DNA from: JAZSMJ01 sp045535815
Lineage (GTDB): Bacteria; Bacillota; Clostridia; Oscillospirales; CAG-272
Reading direction: 5' to 3'
Assembly (NCBI GenBank): GCA_045535815.1
Contig: JAZSMJ010000041.1
Location: forward strand, 41,276 to 105,275
Length of the DNA stretch: 64,000 nucleotides
In this document: piece after piece, positions 43,594 through 52,759 of the stretch
Numbering within the stretch: the stretch's first letter is position 1
Layout of the letters: the number at the start of each line of letters is the position of its first letter
The notes under the pieces: generated by a model
Databases searched by the model: none
The model's input: the letters and a program-made list of their open reading frames with translations, nothing else
What the model was told of the DNA's origin: nothing
Position numbers and translations under genes: made by a program

Positions 43594-44679
43594 ATGACAG
43601 GTAAGGAAAGGATTACCAGAATACTTAACAATCAGCCTGTAGACCGTATAGGTGTATACGAGCATATTTGGTCAGATGCATTCATTCGCTGGTTCAACGA
43701 GGGACATATTAAGCCCGGTGATCTGTTTGAAGACGTTTTCGGTTATGATATGCTTGATTTCGGTCTTATCAACTATGATCTGGACCTCGATTATATTCCT
43801 CAGACCATTGCGGAAGATGAAGAGACCGTAACAATGAAGGACCGCAACTATGCGACCATGAGAAGACACAAGCTTCACGATGCAACTCCCGAGCATATCG
43901 GCTACGACATAGTTGACAGAGAATCGTGGGATAAGGTAAAGCATCTTCTTACTCCCGATCGCCGCCGTATGAATTTTGAAGGCTACCGTGACACAAAGAA
44001 GAGATGCGCAGATAAAGGCTTGTTCTTTGCTTGCTCAAACCTTAACGTTTTTGAATGTATCCATCCCGTAATCGGACACGAGAATATGCTTGTAGCTATG
44101 GCTCTCGATCCCGAATGGATAAAGGATATGGCAGATACATATGCTGATCTTATGATCAAGTGCTGGGATATCGCTTTTGCAGAAGAGGGACAGCCTGACG
44201 GTATGTGGTTCTTCGAGGATATGGGCTTTAAGGAACACCCCTTCATGTCTCCCGAAATGTACCGTGAGCTTATTATGCCTGCTCACAAGAAGACCTTTGA
44301 TTACGCTCACGACCGTGGAATGAAGGTTATTATGCACTCCTGCGGATTTATTGAACCCCTTCTTCCCGACGTTTTCGAAGCAGGCGTTGACTGCCTTGAG
44401 GCTATGGAAGTCAAGGCAGGAATGGACCTTGTAAGAATCTATAACAATTTCGGTAAGAATCACTCGTTTATGGGCGGATTTGACGTTCGTACTCTTTCCT
44501 CTAACGACAGAGAAAAGATCGATCAGGAGCTTTACGCTAAGATACCGATAGTTATGCAGAACAACGGTTACGTGCTTCACAGTGACCACTCTATTCCCGG
44601 TAACGTAGATTTTGAAACCATGAAATACTTTATCGAGAAGGCAAAAGAGATCGGTACGTATCACGATTTCAAGGAATAA
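43594..44679 (+). CDS. UroD-like corrinoid methyltransferase
   Basis: A 361-aa member of the uroporphyrinogen decarboxylase/MtaA superfamily. It starts with TGKERITRILNNQPVDRIG, typical of the non-heme branch, and has His248-x-Cys250 (MHSCGFIEPLLPDVF), part of the usual zinc site, plus HSDHSIPGNV late. In Clostridia such proteins demethylate methoxylated or methylated substrates onto a corrinoid protein, or transfer methyl to a thiol or THF. A corrinoid protein and a corrinoid activase lie 1.6-2.3 kb away, supporting that role over heme synthesis, for which no other gene is present. Substrate unknown. Confidence 0.82.
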   Translation: MTGKERITRILNNQPVDRIGVYEHIWSDAFIRWFNEGHIKPGDLFEDVFGYDMLDFGLINYDLDLDYIPQTIAEDEETVTMKDRNYATMRRHKLHDATPEHIGYDIVDRESWDKVKHLLTPDRRRMNFEGYRDTKKRCADKGLFFACSNLNVFECIHPVIGHENMLVAMALDPEWIKDMADTYADLMIKCWDIAFAEEGQPDGMWFFEDMGFKEHPFMSPEMYRELIMPAHKKTFDYAHDRGMKVIMHSCGFIEPLLPDVFEAGVDCLEAMEVKAGMDLVRIYNNFGKNHSFMGGFDVRTLSSNDREKIDQELYAKIPIVMQNNGYVLHSDHSIPGNVDFETMKYFIEKAKEIGTYHDFKE

Positions 44680-44691
44680 TAACATAATAAA

Positions 44692-44720
44692 AAGGCTCTG
44701 CCCGAAAGGGCAGAGGCCTT
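44692..44720. terminator. Terminator between the UroD-like and RACo genes
   Basis: Stem AAGGCTCTGCCC / GGGCAGAGGCCTT around a GAAA tetraloop with one bulged base, in the 44-nt gap between convergent stops. The T tract is weak on both sides. Confidence 0.75.
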
Positions 44721-44723
44721 AGG

Positions 44724-46184
44724 TTAAAACATCATATTATCAATATATTTTTCCATAAATACCGCACTCTCGGAAAGCTCAATTGTCTTTGCGTTTGCTG
44801 CGATATCCTCGGAGATCGCTTCAAGAGACGGGTTGCAGGCTATCATGATAGCTCCGCTTCCTGCTCCGTTTCCGATAACACGTGCCTTTGGCAGCGCTTC
44901 TCTTGGCAAAAGGCCTATTTCGGCACAGCTTTCAAGATCGAGATAGCTTCCGAAGCCTCCTGCTATGCAGAAATCCTTTATATCGTCAATGCTAGTGCCG
45001 CTCTCGTACAAAAGGGCGTCTATACCGGCTCTGACGGCCGATTTCGCAAGCTGTATCTGACGTATATCGGCAGGCGATATCGATATTCCGCTGTCGCCTA
45101 TCTCAAACGGCTCTTCAAGGTATCCGGTCTCGTCTATGACACCTGCTCGCTTCATTGAGGCGATAGCATCGATAAGACCGCTTCCGCATATGCCGATAGG
45201 CTTTGCGTTTCCGATGGTGGTATAGCTTATAGTTTGATTTTCGTATTTGACGGTGTTGATAGCACCCTCCTTTGCGGTGCATCCCATAGATATGCCGGCT
45301 CCCTCAAAGGCAGGCCCTGCCGCAGTGGAGGCACATATCAGGGTGTTGTCCTTGAAGATGGCCATCTCTCCGTTAGTGCCGATGTCAACGAGAAAGCTGC
45401 CGTCCGTTTCGGTCATTTTACTTGCAAGCACGGCGCAGGTTATATCTGCTCCAACGTAGGATGATATGCAGCGTGGGAGATAAGCTCCGTTTCTCTCTTC
45501 ACCGAAAAGGCTTTGCGGTGTAAACGGATAAACGGCTATCTTTTCGGGATCAAGTCCGCACAAAAGGTGAAGCATTACGGTGTTTCCGGTGATTACCGTG
45601 CGGTCTATCTTCTCGCCGAAGCTGTTGACAAGACTATTTACGCAGTCGTTTATCACCTCTTGAAGCTTTGAAAGTCCACCCGAGGTGGAATAGGTTATTC
45701 TTGAGATAACGTCTGCACCGAACTGAGTTTGGGGATTGAGAGCGCATGCACTTTTAATTATCTTGCACTCGGGAAGCTTTACAAGGTATGCCGCAACGGT
45801 GGTAGTACCGATATCAACGGCGGCACAGAAGCCGGCCGTGTTATTGTCGGATGAAAAAATAGAAGTATCCATTTTTTCACTTGAGATGACGTTTATCTGC
45901 CTGTCTGAGTTGAACTCTACGGTGCAGTCACCTAAGGCAAAGGTCTCGCAGGCAAGGCGCACTGTTGAGGATATCTCCTCGGCGGTAAGAAGCTTTTTCT
46001 CAGCGTCGCTGAGAGGGGAAAGCTCGCCCGTGGCGCTTACCTTGCATTTTCCGCATTTGCCGACTCCGCCGCAGGGCTTTGCAAGATACAGATCCTGCTT
46101 ATCAAGAAGCTCGGACAGCTTTACAGGCTCTTGGAAATTATATTTACGGATCTCTCCGTTTGATAATATTTTGATTTCAAACAT
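44724..46184 (-). CDS. Corrinoid activation protein, RACo-type (2Fe-2S plus ASKHA ATPase)
   Basis: Reduces inactive Co(II) corrinoid back to Co(I) at the expense of ATP. The 486-aa protein has an N-terminal [2Fe-2S] ferredoxin domain with Cys38, Cys44, Cys47 and Cys79 (KPCGGVGKCGKC, RLACETF) and a C-terminal actin-like domain with AAVDIGTTTVAAYLV, FLVDIGTNGEMAIF and CIAGGFGSYLDLESC. ATG 46184 is preferred to the upstream frame start at 46199 because GAGGT precedes it. It is divergent from the corrinoid protein gene and convergent with the UroD-like gene. Confidence 0.92.
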   Translation of the reverse strand: MFEIKILSNGEIRKYNFQEPVKLSELLDKQDLYLAKPCGGVGKCGKCKVSATGELSPLSDAEKKLLTAEEISSTVRLACETFALGDCTVEFNSDRQINVISSEKMDTSIFSSDNNTAGFCAAVDIGTTTVAAYLVKLPECKIIKSACALNPQTQFGADVISRITYSTSGGLSKLQEVINDCVNSLVNSFGEKIDRTVITGNTVMLHLLCGLDPEKIAVYPFTPQSLFGEERNGAYLPRCISSYVGADITCAVLASKMTETDGSFLVDIGTNGEMAIFKDNTLICASTAAGPAFEGAGISMGCTAKEGAINTVKYENQTISYTTIGNAKPIGICGSGLIDAIASMKRAGVIDETGYLEEPFEIGDSGISISPADIRQIQLAKSAVRAGIDALLYESGTSIDDIKDFCIAGGFGSYLDLESCAEIGLLPREALPKARVIGNGAGSGAIMIACNPSLEAISEDIAANAKTIELSESAVFMEKYIDNMMF

Positions 46185-46262
46185 AAAAACAGACCTCACA
46201 ATTATTTACATATTAATAATAACAAAAAAATTATAAATAATCAATATTTAAGGAGAAAAACT

Positions 46263-46901
46263 ATGTCAGTACTTAATGAAATCAGTATGTACGTTGAACA
46301 GGGTAAGGTGCCGATGGTAAAGGAACTCGTACAGAAGGCACTTGATGAGGGTATGTCTGCTGAAACTATTCTTAATGAAGGTCTCGTTACCGCTATGACC
46401 AGCGTTGGCGACAAGTTCAAGAACAATCAGGTATTCGTTCCCGAAGTTCTTATTGCCGCTCGTGCTCTTAAGGCAGGTACGGATATTCTTAAGCCCCTTC
46501 TCGTTGCAGAAGGCGTTGAAAGCAAGGGCGTTATCGTTATCGGTACAGTTAAGGGCGACCTTCACGATATCGGTAAGAACCTCGTAAAGATGATGTATGA
46601 GGGTAAGGGTCTTACAGTTATCGACCTCGGAGTTGACGTTTCTGCTGAAAAGTTCGTTCAGGCAGCTATTGATAACAATGCAAACATTATCTCTTGCTCC
46701 GCTCTTCTCACAACAACTATGGACGAGATGAAGAACGTCGTTGACCTTGCAAATGAAAAGGGTATTCACGGTAAGGTTAAGATAATGGTCGGCGGTGCTC
46801 CGCTTACTCAGGAATTCTGTGACCTCATCGGCGCAGACGTCTATACACCCGACGCAGCTTCCGCTTCTGACGCAGCTCTCAAGATCTGCACAGGTTGCTA
46901 A
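46263..46901 (+). CDS. Methyltransferase cognate corrinoid protein
   Basis: A 212-aa B12-binding protein that carries the methyl group between methyltransferases. It has an N-terminal four-helix cap domain (about 1-85) and a Rossmann-like B12 domain with the lower-ligand motif GDLHDIGKN (His101), IDLGVDVSAEKF, SCSALLTTTM and KIMVGGAPLTQEF. AAGGAG precedes the ATG. Its neighbours RACo and the UroD-like methyltransferase form a near-complete corrinoid methyl-transfer set. Confidence 0.95.
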   Translation: MSVLNEISMYVEQGKVPMVKELVQKALDEGMSAETILNEGLVTAMTSVGDKFKNNQVFVPEVLIAARALKAGTDILKPLLVAEGVESKGVIVIGTVKGDLHDIGKNLVKMMYEGKGLTVIDLGVDVSAEKFVQAAIDNNANIISCSALLTTTMDEMKNVVDLANEKGIHGKVKIMVGGAPLTQEFCDLIGADVYTPDAASASDAALKICTGC

Positions 46902-47330
46902 GGTATTTGCACGGCTTAATTTATTAGAAAAAACGGGGGATGGGATATTCGCCGCGCCCAGAAGGGCGTGACGAACTCTCCCCCCACTTTTTTGTAAAAA
47001 GCCGGGAAAAGCTTTTATAATACAAGCTGCTTGCTGATAGATATAACAACTTCATTCAAATGTGGATGCACTCCACCCGCGATATACGGGTGGAGTGCGT
47101 TTTGCTATGTTATGGCTTCCGATTACACAAATAGAAAGAAATTTAAAAACAAGCTGTAAAGCGTTTGATACAAAAGTGCTAAAAATCGATAACGTTTTTA
47201 TCATTTATTAGTGAAAACAAACAAATTGCGTAGAATTTTTTGTTTAATCGCTATATGTATTTTTCCAAATGTCTATGATAAAATAAAAACAGTTATAGTT
47301 GTTAAATTTTAAGAAAGGATACCTTATCAG
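46902..47330 (+). other. Intergenic region with hairpins and possible operators, no gene
   Basis: It holds a weak inverted repeat around 46936-46988 (GGGGGA ... TCCCCC, inner CGCCC/GGGCG), which may end the corrinoid gene, a strong hairpin at 47068-47098, and near 47187-47203 a partly symmetric CGATAACGTTTTTATCA that could be a LacI/CcpA-type operator. TATGAT at 47274-47279 may be the -10 of the next gene, but no good -35 is present. Confidence 0.4.
47068..47098 (+). terminator. Strong hairpin, probable terminator
   Basis: Perfect 12-bp GC-rich stem GCACTCCACCCG / CGGGTGGAGTGC with a 7-nt loop, followed by GTTTTG. It lies 167 nt after the corrinoid protein stop. Confidence 0.65.
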
Positions 47331-48809
47331 ATGAAAAAAACATTAGCCGCGCTTTTCCTTTTGTCTATACTTATCACAGCACTTGTATTAACATCGTGCA
47401 ACGGAGATACAGAAAAGATACCCGATGAAACAAGAGGTGAAACAGTGGAAAAAGTTACGGAGGCAGAAACACTTTACGCTCCTCCCGAAAATCTTCCGGA
47501 TGCTCTTCCTGCAACAAGCAAGACTACTATGACATTCCTCAAGAGAAACGGTTGGGGCGGTCCCGATATCTGGGTCGAAGAGGATGACGGTGACACCATC
47601 AACGCCGCCATTTTTGCACGAAACCAAAGGATCTACGAGGATTACGGTGTAACAGTAGAGCAGGTTCTCGTTAACGATGACGAGGTTTACAATAGCCTTT
47701 ACAATGCGATTGCAGGCGGTACTGCAGCATACGATGCTGTGGATCACTATATCAGCGGGAATTTTACCGCAGCGGCGGCAGGACTGCTCCTTGATCTTGA
47801 AACTGAAGTGCCGCACATTGATCTTGATAATCCGTGGTGGGATCAGAGCACGAGAGCAGATTTCTCGGTAAAGAATAAGCTATATCACACTTGCACCGAT
47901 ATAAATCTCACCGCTAACTATGCAACCTGGGTCGCAGTTTACAACAAGGACGTACTTTCTGACCTTGGATATCAGGATTCATATATCTACGACCTTGTTC
48001 GCGACGGCAAGTGGACTCTCGACGAGTACTACAATATCGTTAAGACCTTTGCCAAGGACTTAAACCAGGATGATAAAATGACCAGCGTTGACCAATACGG
48101 GACGTCCTATCAGGGCTCGGGTCCAGACGGATTCCTTCTCTGTGCAGGGCTTCGCTACTGTACCAAGAATGAGGACGACGAGCTGGTATTCAACGAATTT
48201 AACGATGAAACTCTCGATCTTCTCACAAAGGTCCTCAAGATATGCAATCCCAATATTGCATACAACTCTCACAGCTCTCAAAACGAGGTGATGAGCACCG
48301 CATCAGAAAACGGACGTTCTATGTTCACAGAGCAAAGATCAATATTCTTCACAGAAACGCTCGGCTCTGTTGATTCGTTCAGAGATAATGAAAGCGATTT
48401 CGGTATCATCCCGCTTCCAAAGTACAGCGAAGACGGAGATTATACCACGTTTATTCACCACTGGGGTGGCACGTCTATTTCCGTTCCGATAAACGCTCCC
48501 GATCTTGAAAAGACAGGTATCGTTCTGGAATATATGTCATATCTTTCGGCTGAAATGGTTACTCCCGTATACTTTGACATGGTTGTTGAAGGTAAGTATA
48601 TGAGAGATACTGACTCTCTTGATATGATAGAGAATTACATAATGTCCAACCGTATTTTTGATATCGTTATGTCCAACCGTATAGGCGGTCTGCCGGATAT
48701 GATACTGAATCTTATTAATACCAATCAGCCGGCATTTGCTTCTACTTATAAGAGAAATACAAAGCCCGTAACAACAAAGATCGACGAATATAACGAAGCT
48801 TTTGAATGA
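47331..48809 (+). CDS. Extracellular solute-binding lipoprotein (orphan, paralogue 3)
   Basis: A 492-aa sugar-type receptor, third member of the family at 12580 and 14943. The signal peptide ends in a lipobox (VLTSC, Cys at about 23) with an acidic linker. Shared features are NPWWDQSTR, YQGSGPDGFLLCAGLRY, GRSMFTEQRSIFFTETLGS and PAFASTYKRN. The EF-hand-like loop reads DLNQDDKMTSVD, with the central Gly lost. AAGGATA precedes the ATG. It stands alone between two terminators, with no permease next to it. Confidence 0.88.
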   Translation: MKKTLAALFLLSILITALVLTSCNGDTEKIPDETRGETVEKVTEAETLYAPPENLPDALPATSKTTMTFLKRNGWGGPDIWVEEDDGDTINAAIFARNQRIYEDYGVTVEQVLVNDDEVYNSLYNAIAGGTAAYDAVDHYISGNFTAAAAGLLLDLETEVPHIDLDNPWWDQSTRADFSVKNKLYHTCTDINLTANYATWVAVYNKDVLSDLGYQDSYIYDLVRDGKWTLDEYYNIVKTFAKDLNQDDKMTSVDQYGTSYQGSGPDGFLLCAGLRYCTKNEDDELVFNEFNDETLDLLTKVLKICNPNIAYNSHSSQNEVMSTASENGRSMFTEQRSIFFTETLGSVDSFRDNESDFGIIPLPKYSEDGDYTTFIHHWGGTSISVPINAPDLEKTGIVLEYMSYLSAEMVTPVYFDMVVEGKYMRDTDSLDMIENYIMSNRIFDIVMSNRIGGLPDMILNLINTNQPAFASTYKRNTKPVTTKIDEYNEAFE

Positions 48810-48828
48810 TCACATACACTCTGTATTT

Positions 48829-48854
48829 AAAACGACCTCAACCGAGGTCGTTTT
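48829..48854 (+). terminator. Terminator of solute-binding protein paralogue 3
   Basis: Perfect stem AAAACGACCTC / GAGGTCGTTTT with an AACC loop, followed by TT, 20 nt after the stop. Confidence 0.93.
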
Positions 48855-48859
48855 TTATC

Positions 48860-48899
48860 GCTTTTTTCAACGATTAGACACCAAAGGTGGCTATTCGTC
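48860..48899 (+). repeat. Dispersed 40-bp repeat, copy 2
   Basis: Second copy of the 36893-36932 sequence (shared ACGATTAGACACC, AAGGTGG, TATTCGTC). It directly follows a terminator, as in the first copy's hairpin-rich setting. Confidence 0.75.
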
Positions 48900-49048
48900 G
48901 GGGAGCCCCCGATAAATTTCCATCAAAAATTAAATTTAATTTTTTTATAATGCTTACATAAAAGAAAAGGATATGATGAAAAATAATAGAAACGCAAGGC
49001 GTGGTTTCACGCTTATATACTGCAAAAAAATATTACAGAGGTTTTATT

Positions 49049-50125
49049 ATGAAAAAAATAATATTATCGGTGCTTATCGTATCGCTTATGCTTTTATCTG
49101 CGGTATCTCTCACATCCTGTGCAAACGGTGAGGGAACTGCAAACGTTCACGTCTTTTACTACACCTACAGCGATCCTTATATATCAAGTGTGCGCAGCGC
49201 GCTTGATAAGAGGCTGAGTGACGCAGGAATATCCTATCAGGATTATGACGGAAACGGAAATCAGACCACTCAGACCGAGCAGATACAGACTGCGATAACC
49301 AAGGGTGCCGGAGTTATAGTTGTAAATATAGTAAACACCGGCTCGGACGATGCGGCAAACGAGATTGTTTCACTTGCGAAAAATTCAAGCATACCGGTCA
49401 TCTTTTTTAACAGAGAGGTATCTGATGAGGTAATAAACAGCTATGAAAACTGCGCTTTTATAGGTACTAAGGCTGAAGAAGCGGGCATACTTCAGGGTGA
49501 GATGATAGGCGAATATCTGCTTGCAAATTACGATGAGGCAGATATAAACGGCGACGGCGAGATATCCTACATTTTATTCAAGGGTGAAGAGGGAAACAAC
49601 GAGGCTATATACAGAACGCAGTACAGCGTTCAGGAGGCAAACGCTCTTCTTGAAGGGGCAGGAAAGAGGCCCCTTCGCTTTTACGATGCAGGAAACCCCA
49701 ACGGCTATCTCGTTGACAAGAACGGACAGTGGTCTGCGGCGGCATCGAACGACTATATGACTACTGCTCTTACGTCTCATAACGAGGAGCACAACAATAT
49801 GATCGAGCTTGTTATCTGCAATAACGACGGTATGGCGGAGGGTGCAATTTCCGCACTCAATGCGGCAGGCTACAATCAGGGTGGTGATTCCAAAAGCGTT
49901 CCTGTTTTCGGGGTTGATGCTACCGATGCCGCCCGTGATCTTATTGCCGAGGGGAAAATGGCAGGCACGATAAAGCAGGATGCTGACGGAATGGCTCAGG
50001 CTATTACGAAGATGACACAGAACGCAGTAAGCGGCACCGATTCGCTTATAAGCGGAATGGACGACTACAATATAGATCAGTCCGTAAATAAAGTCAGAAT
50101 TGCCTACGCAAAATATCTTGGCTGA
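49049..50125 (+). CDS. mglB: Galactose/methyl-galactoside-binding lipoprotein MglB
   Basis: Receptor of the Mgl (CUT2) importer. The 358-aa protein has a signal peptide with lipobox (SLTSC) and a type-I periplasmic-binding fold: VHVFYYTYSDPYISSVR, VVNIVNTGSDDAAN, VIFFNREV, and the calcium loop DINGDGEIS as in E. coli galactose-binding protein, followed by ILFKGEEGNNEAIYRT. The start at 49049 replaces a longer frame from 49001, because AGAGG lies 7 nt upstream and the signal peptide begins here. It leads mglB-mglA-mglC. Confidence 0.92.
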   Translation: MKKIILSVLIVSLMLLSAVSLTSCANGEGTANVHVFYYTYSDPYISSVRSALDKRLSDAGISYQDYDGNGNQTTQTEQIQTAITKGAGVIVVNIVNTGSDDAANEIVSLAKNSSIPVIFFNREVSDEVINSYENCAFIGTKAEEAGILQGEMIGEYLLANYDEADINGDGEISYILFKGEEGNNEAIYRTQYSVQEANALLEGAGKRPLRFYDAGNPNGYLVDKNGQWSAAASNDYMTTALTSHNEEHNNMIELVICNNDGMAEGAISALNAAGYNQGGDSKSVPVFGVDATDAARDLIAEGKMAGTIKQDADGMAQAITKMTQNAVSGTDSLISGMDDYNIDQSVNKVRIAYAKYLG

Positions 50126-50149
50126 TACCGATAAAGGAGGAAGATAGCC

Positions 50150-51649
50150 GTGTCCGATAAAATACTGCTTGAAATGAAAAACATCAGCAAGGAGTTTCCC
50201 GGAGTAAAGGCTCTTGATAACGTTTCGCTGACTGTAAGACGAGGCACGGTACACTCGCTGATGGGTGAGAACGGAGCAGGAAAATCCACTCTTATGAAAT
50301 GCCTTTTCGGAATATATTCCAAAAGCTCGGGAAGCATATATCTTGACGGGCAGGAGGTGTCCTTTAAAAATCCGAGAGATGCTCTTGACCACGGCGTTGC
50401 GATGGTACATCAGGAGCTGAATCAGGCGCTCAAGCGCAACGTTATGGATAATATATGGCTGGGCAGATATCCCAAAACCGCAGGAGTGATAGTCTCGGAG
50501 AGGACTATGCTGAAAAAGACCGAGAAGATATTTGAAGAGCTTGGTATAAGCATGGATCCCCGTGCTGTAATGAGCACCATGTCGGTCGCACAGCGACAGA
50601 TGGCAGAGATCGCCAAGGCTGTGTCCTACGATGCAAAGGTCATCGTGCTTGACGAGCCGACCTCTTCCTTAACGGAGCACGAGGTAGAGCATCTTTTCAG
50701 GATAATAAATATGCTTCGTGACAAGGGATGCGGTATCATCTATATATCGCATAAAATGGAGGAGATACTCCGCATATCCGACGATATCACAGTTATGCGT
50801 GACGGCACTCACGTTATAACCGACAGGGCATCCAATTTTACTATGGACAGGATAATCAAGCTGATGGTAGGTCGTGAGCTTACCGAAAGATTTCCGCCAA
50901 AGGATAACAAGCCGGGCGAGGTCGTGCTTGAGGTGAAGGGACTTTCCTCAAAATATAATAAGGTAAAGAACGTATCGTTCAACGTTCGCAGGGGCGAGAT
51001 AGTCGGCATTGCAGGACTTGCAGGGGCAGGGCGCACCGAGCTTATCGAAAACATTTTCGGAATCTCTGCAAGAGAGAGCGGAGAGATATGGCTTTCCGGT
51101 AAAAAAATAAGAATAAGAAACGCCGCAGACGCAAAGCGAAACGGCTTTGCTCTTTTGACCGAGGAGAGAAGGGCAAACGGTATATTCGGCATACTCGATA
51201 TATGCGAGAATACCACTATTGCCAATATAAAAAAATACATGACGGGCGGCATCTGGCTGAGCAACTCAAAGCGCAGAAAGGATACCGACTGGGCAATACG
51301 TTCAATGCGTGTCAAAACTCCGTCTCAAAGAACCAAAATAAAAACTCTCTCGGGCGGAAATCAGCAGAAGGTCATTCTTGCAAGATGGCTGCTTACAAAA
51401 CCGACCGTGCTTATGCTTGACGAGCCCACCAGAGGTATTGACGTCGGTTCAAAATATGAGATATATCAGCTGATAATCGAGCTTGCCAAGAACGGAAGGT
51501 CGGTAATAATGGTATCGGGAGAGCTTCCGGAGCTTTTAGGTGTCTGCGACCGCATATACGTAATGTCCGGCGGAGTTATTACGGGAGAGCTTGATGCGGC
51601 AAATACGACGCAGGAGGAGATAATGACTCTTGCGGCTAAAAACGCATAA
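50150..51649 (+). CDS. mglA: Galactose/methyl-galactoside ABC ATPase MglA
   Basis: A 499-aa double ATPase. The first half has Walker A GENGAGKST and Walker B VIVLDEPTSSL; the second has the degenerate GLAGAGRTEL and an intact LSGGNQQKVILARWL with VLMLDEPTRGIDVG, the normal CUT2 arrangement. The start codon is GTG with AAAGGAGGA upstream. The two halves energise uptake through MglC. This is the only ABC ATPase in the window; its CUT2 type makes it an unlikely partner for the CUT1 permeases. Confidence 0.95.
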   Translation: MSDKILLEMKNISKEFPGVKALDNVSLTVRRGTVHSLMGENGAGKSTLMKCLFGIYSKSSGSIYLDGQEVSFKNPRDALDHGVAMVHQELNQALKRNVMDNIWLGRYPKTAGVIVSERTMLKKTEKIFEELGISMDPRAVMSTMSVAQRQMAEIAKAVSYDAKVIVLDEPTSSLTEHEVEHLFRIINMLRDKGCGIIYISHKMEEILRISDDITVMRDGTHVITDRASNFTMDRIIKLMVGRELTERFPPKDNKPGEVVLEVKGLSSKYNKVKNVSFNVRRGEIVGIAGLAGAGRTELIENIFGISARESGEIWLSGKKIRIRNAADAKRNGFALLTEERRANGIFGILDICENTTIANIKKYMTGGIWLSNSKRRKDTDWAIRSMRVKTPSQRTKIKTLSGGNQQKVILARWLLTKPTVLMLDEPTRGIDVGSKYEIYQLIIELAKNGRSVIMVSGELPELLGVCDRIYVMSGGVITGELDAANTTQEEIMTLAAKNA

Positions 51650-51703
51650 CAGCGTCAGCTTTTGAAAATCAACGGCGGTGCGCCGGGAAGGTATGGTAAT
51701 CAA

Positions 51704-52753
51704 ATGACGAGCATAAAAAGATTTAAGACTATGGAGAAAAACGAGCGGGCGAATTATATAAAGGAGCTGATAATAAACAACTCGCTTTATATATTCTTAA
51801 TTGCCGCAGTTGTAGTTATACAAATAATAAATCCCCGTTTTCTGTCGGGCTCATCGATAGTAAACATAATATCGCTGTCTGCGGCAAATCTGCCTATCGC
51901 TCTCGGTATTGCCGGAGCTATTATTCTGACCGGCACCGACCTTTCGGCAGGCCGTATAGTAGGTGCGGTTGCCTGCGTTTCCGCTTCGCTTCTTCAGGCG
52001 AGCGGATATGCAAATAAAATGTTCCCGAATCTCGGAACTATGTCTATACCGGTGGTCTTTCTGATAGCGATAGGAATAGGTGCGATAGTAGGCTTTGTAA
52101 ACGGCTTCTGCACTGCAAAATTCAATCTTCATCCCTTTATCGTAACGCTATCAACTCAGCTTATAGTATACGGTGCGCTTCTTATGTATCTTATGCTCGG
52201 CAACAATAACGGACAGTCGATATCGGGACTTGATAGGGGCTTCAGCGATTTTATAAAGGGAAGCTTTTTATCTCTTGGCAAGACGCCTATACCCAATTAC
52301 GTCTGGTATGCCCTTGTCATAACGGTTATAATGTGGTTTATCTGGAACAAGACCGCCTTCGGTAAGAATATGTTCGCCGTCGGCTCCAATCCAGAGGCGG
52401 CAAACGTTTCGGGTGTAAACGTTACCAGAACCATCATTCTCGTTTTTATGCTTGCAGGTGTAATGTACGGTATCACCGGCTTTATCGAGGCGGCAAGAAT
52501 AGGCTCTAACTCTGCGGCGACCGGTCTTAACTATGAGCTTGACGCTATCGCCGCCTGCGTTATCGGCGGTGTATCCTTCGTAGGCGGTATCGGTAAGATA
52601 AGGGGCGTTATTATGGGCGTCGTACTGCTCAGGCTGATATTCGTCGGTCTTACCTTCCTCAGCATTGACTCAAATATGCAGTATATCATAAAGGGTCTTA
52701 TCATATTGGTAGCCTGCGCTGTTGATATGAGAAAATATCTTGTGAGAAAGTGA
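51704..52753 (+). CDS. mglC: Galactose/methyl-galactoside ABC permease MglC
   Basis: A CUT2 permease of about 349 aa with 8-10 membrane segments, NPRFLSGSSIVNIISLSAAN near the start, the glycine-rich GAIILTGTDLSAGRIVG and the signature NPEAANVSGVNV with IGGVSFVGGIGKIRG. The ATG at 51704 is chosen; a TTG at 51662 opens the frame earlier but has no ribosome binding site. A 40-aa peptide gene begins 6 nt after its stop. Confidence 0.92.
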   Translation: MTSIKRFKTMEKNERANYIKELIINNSLYIFLIAAVVVIQIINPRFLSGSSIVNIISLSAANLPIALGIAGAIILTGTDLSAGRIVGAVACVSASLLQASGYANKMFPNLGTMSIPVVFLIAIGIGAIVGFVNGFCTAKFNLHPFIVTLSTQLIVYGALLMYLMLGNNNGQSISGLDRGFSDFIKGSFLSLGKTPIPNYVWYALVITVIMWFIWNKTAFGKNMFAVGSNPEAANVSGVNVTRTIILVFMLAGVMYGITGFIEAARIGSNSAATGLNYELDAIAACVIGGVSFVGGIGKIRGVIMGVVLLRLIFVGLTFLSIDSNMQYIIKGLIILVACAVDMRKYLVRK

Positions 52754-52759
52754 TAGAGT

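Noticed and set aside
48973..49130. Short leader frame overlapping the mglB start (MMKNNRNARRGF...)
   Set aside because: It has a partial ribosome binding site, but it runs out of frame through the mglB signal peptide region and has no coding character. A small hairpin lies there instead.
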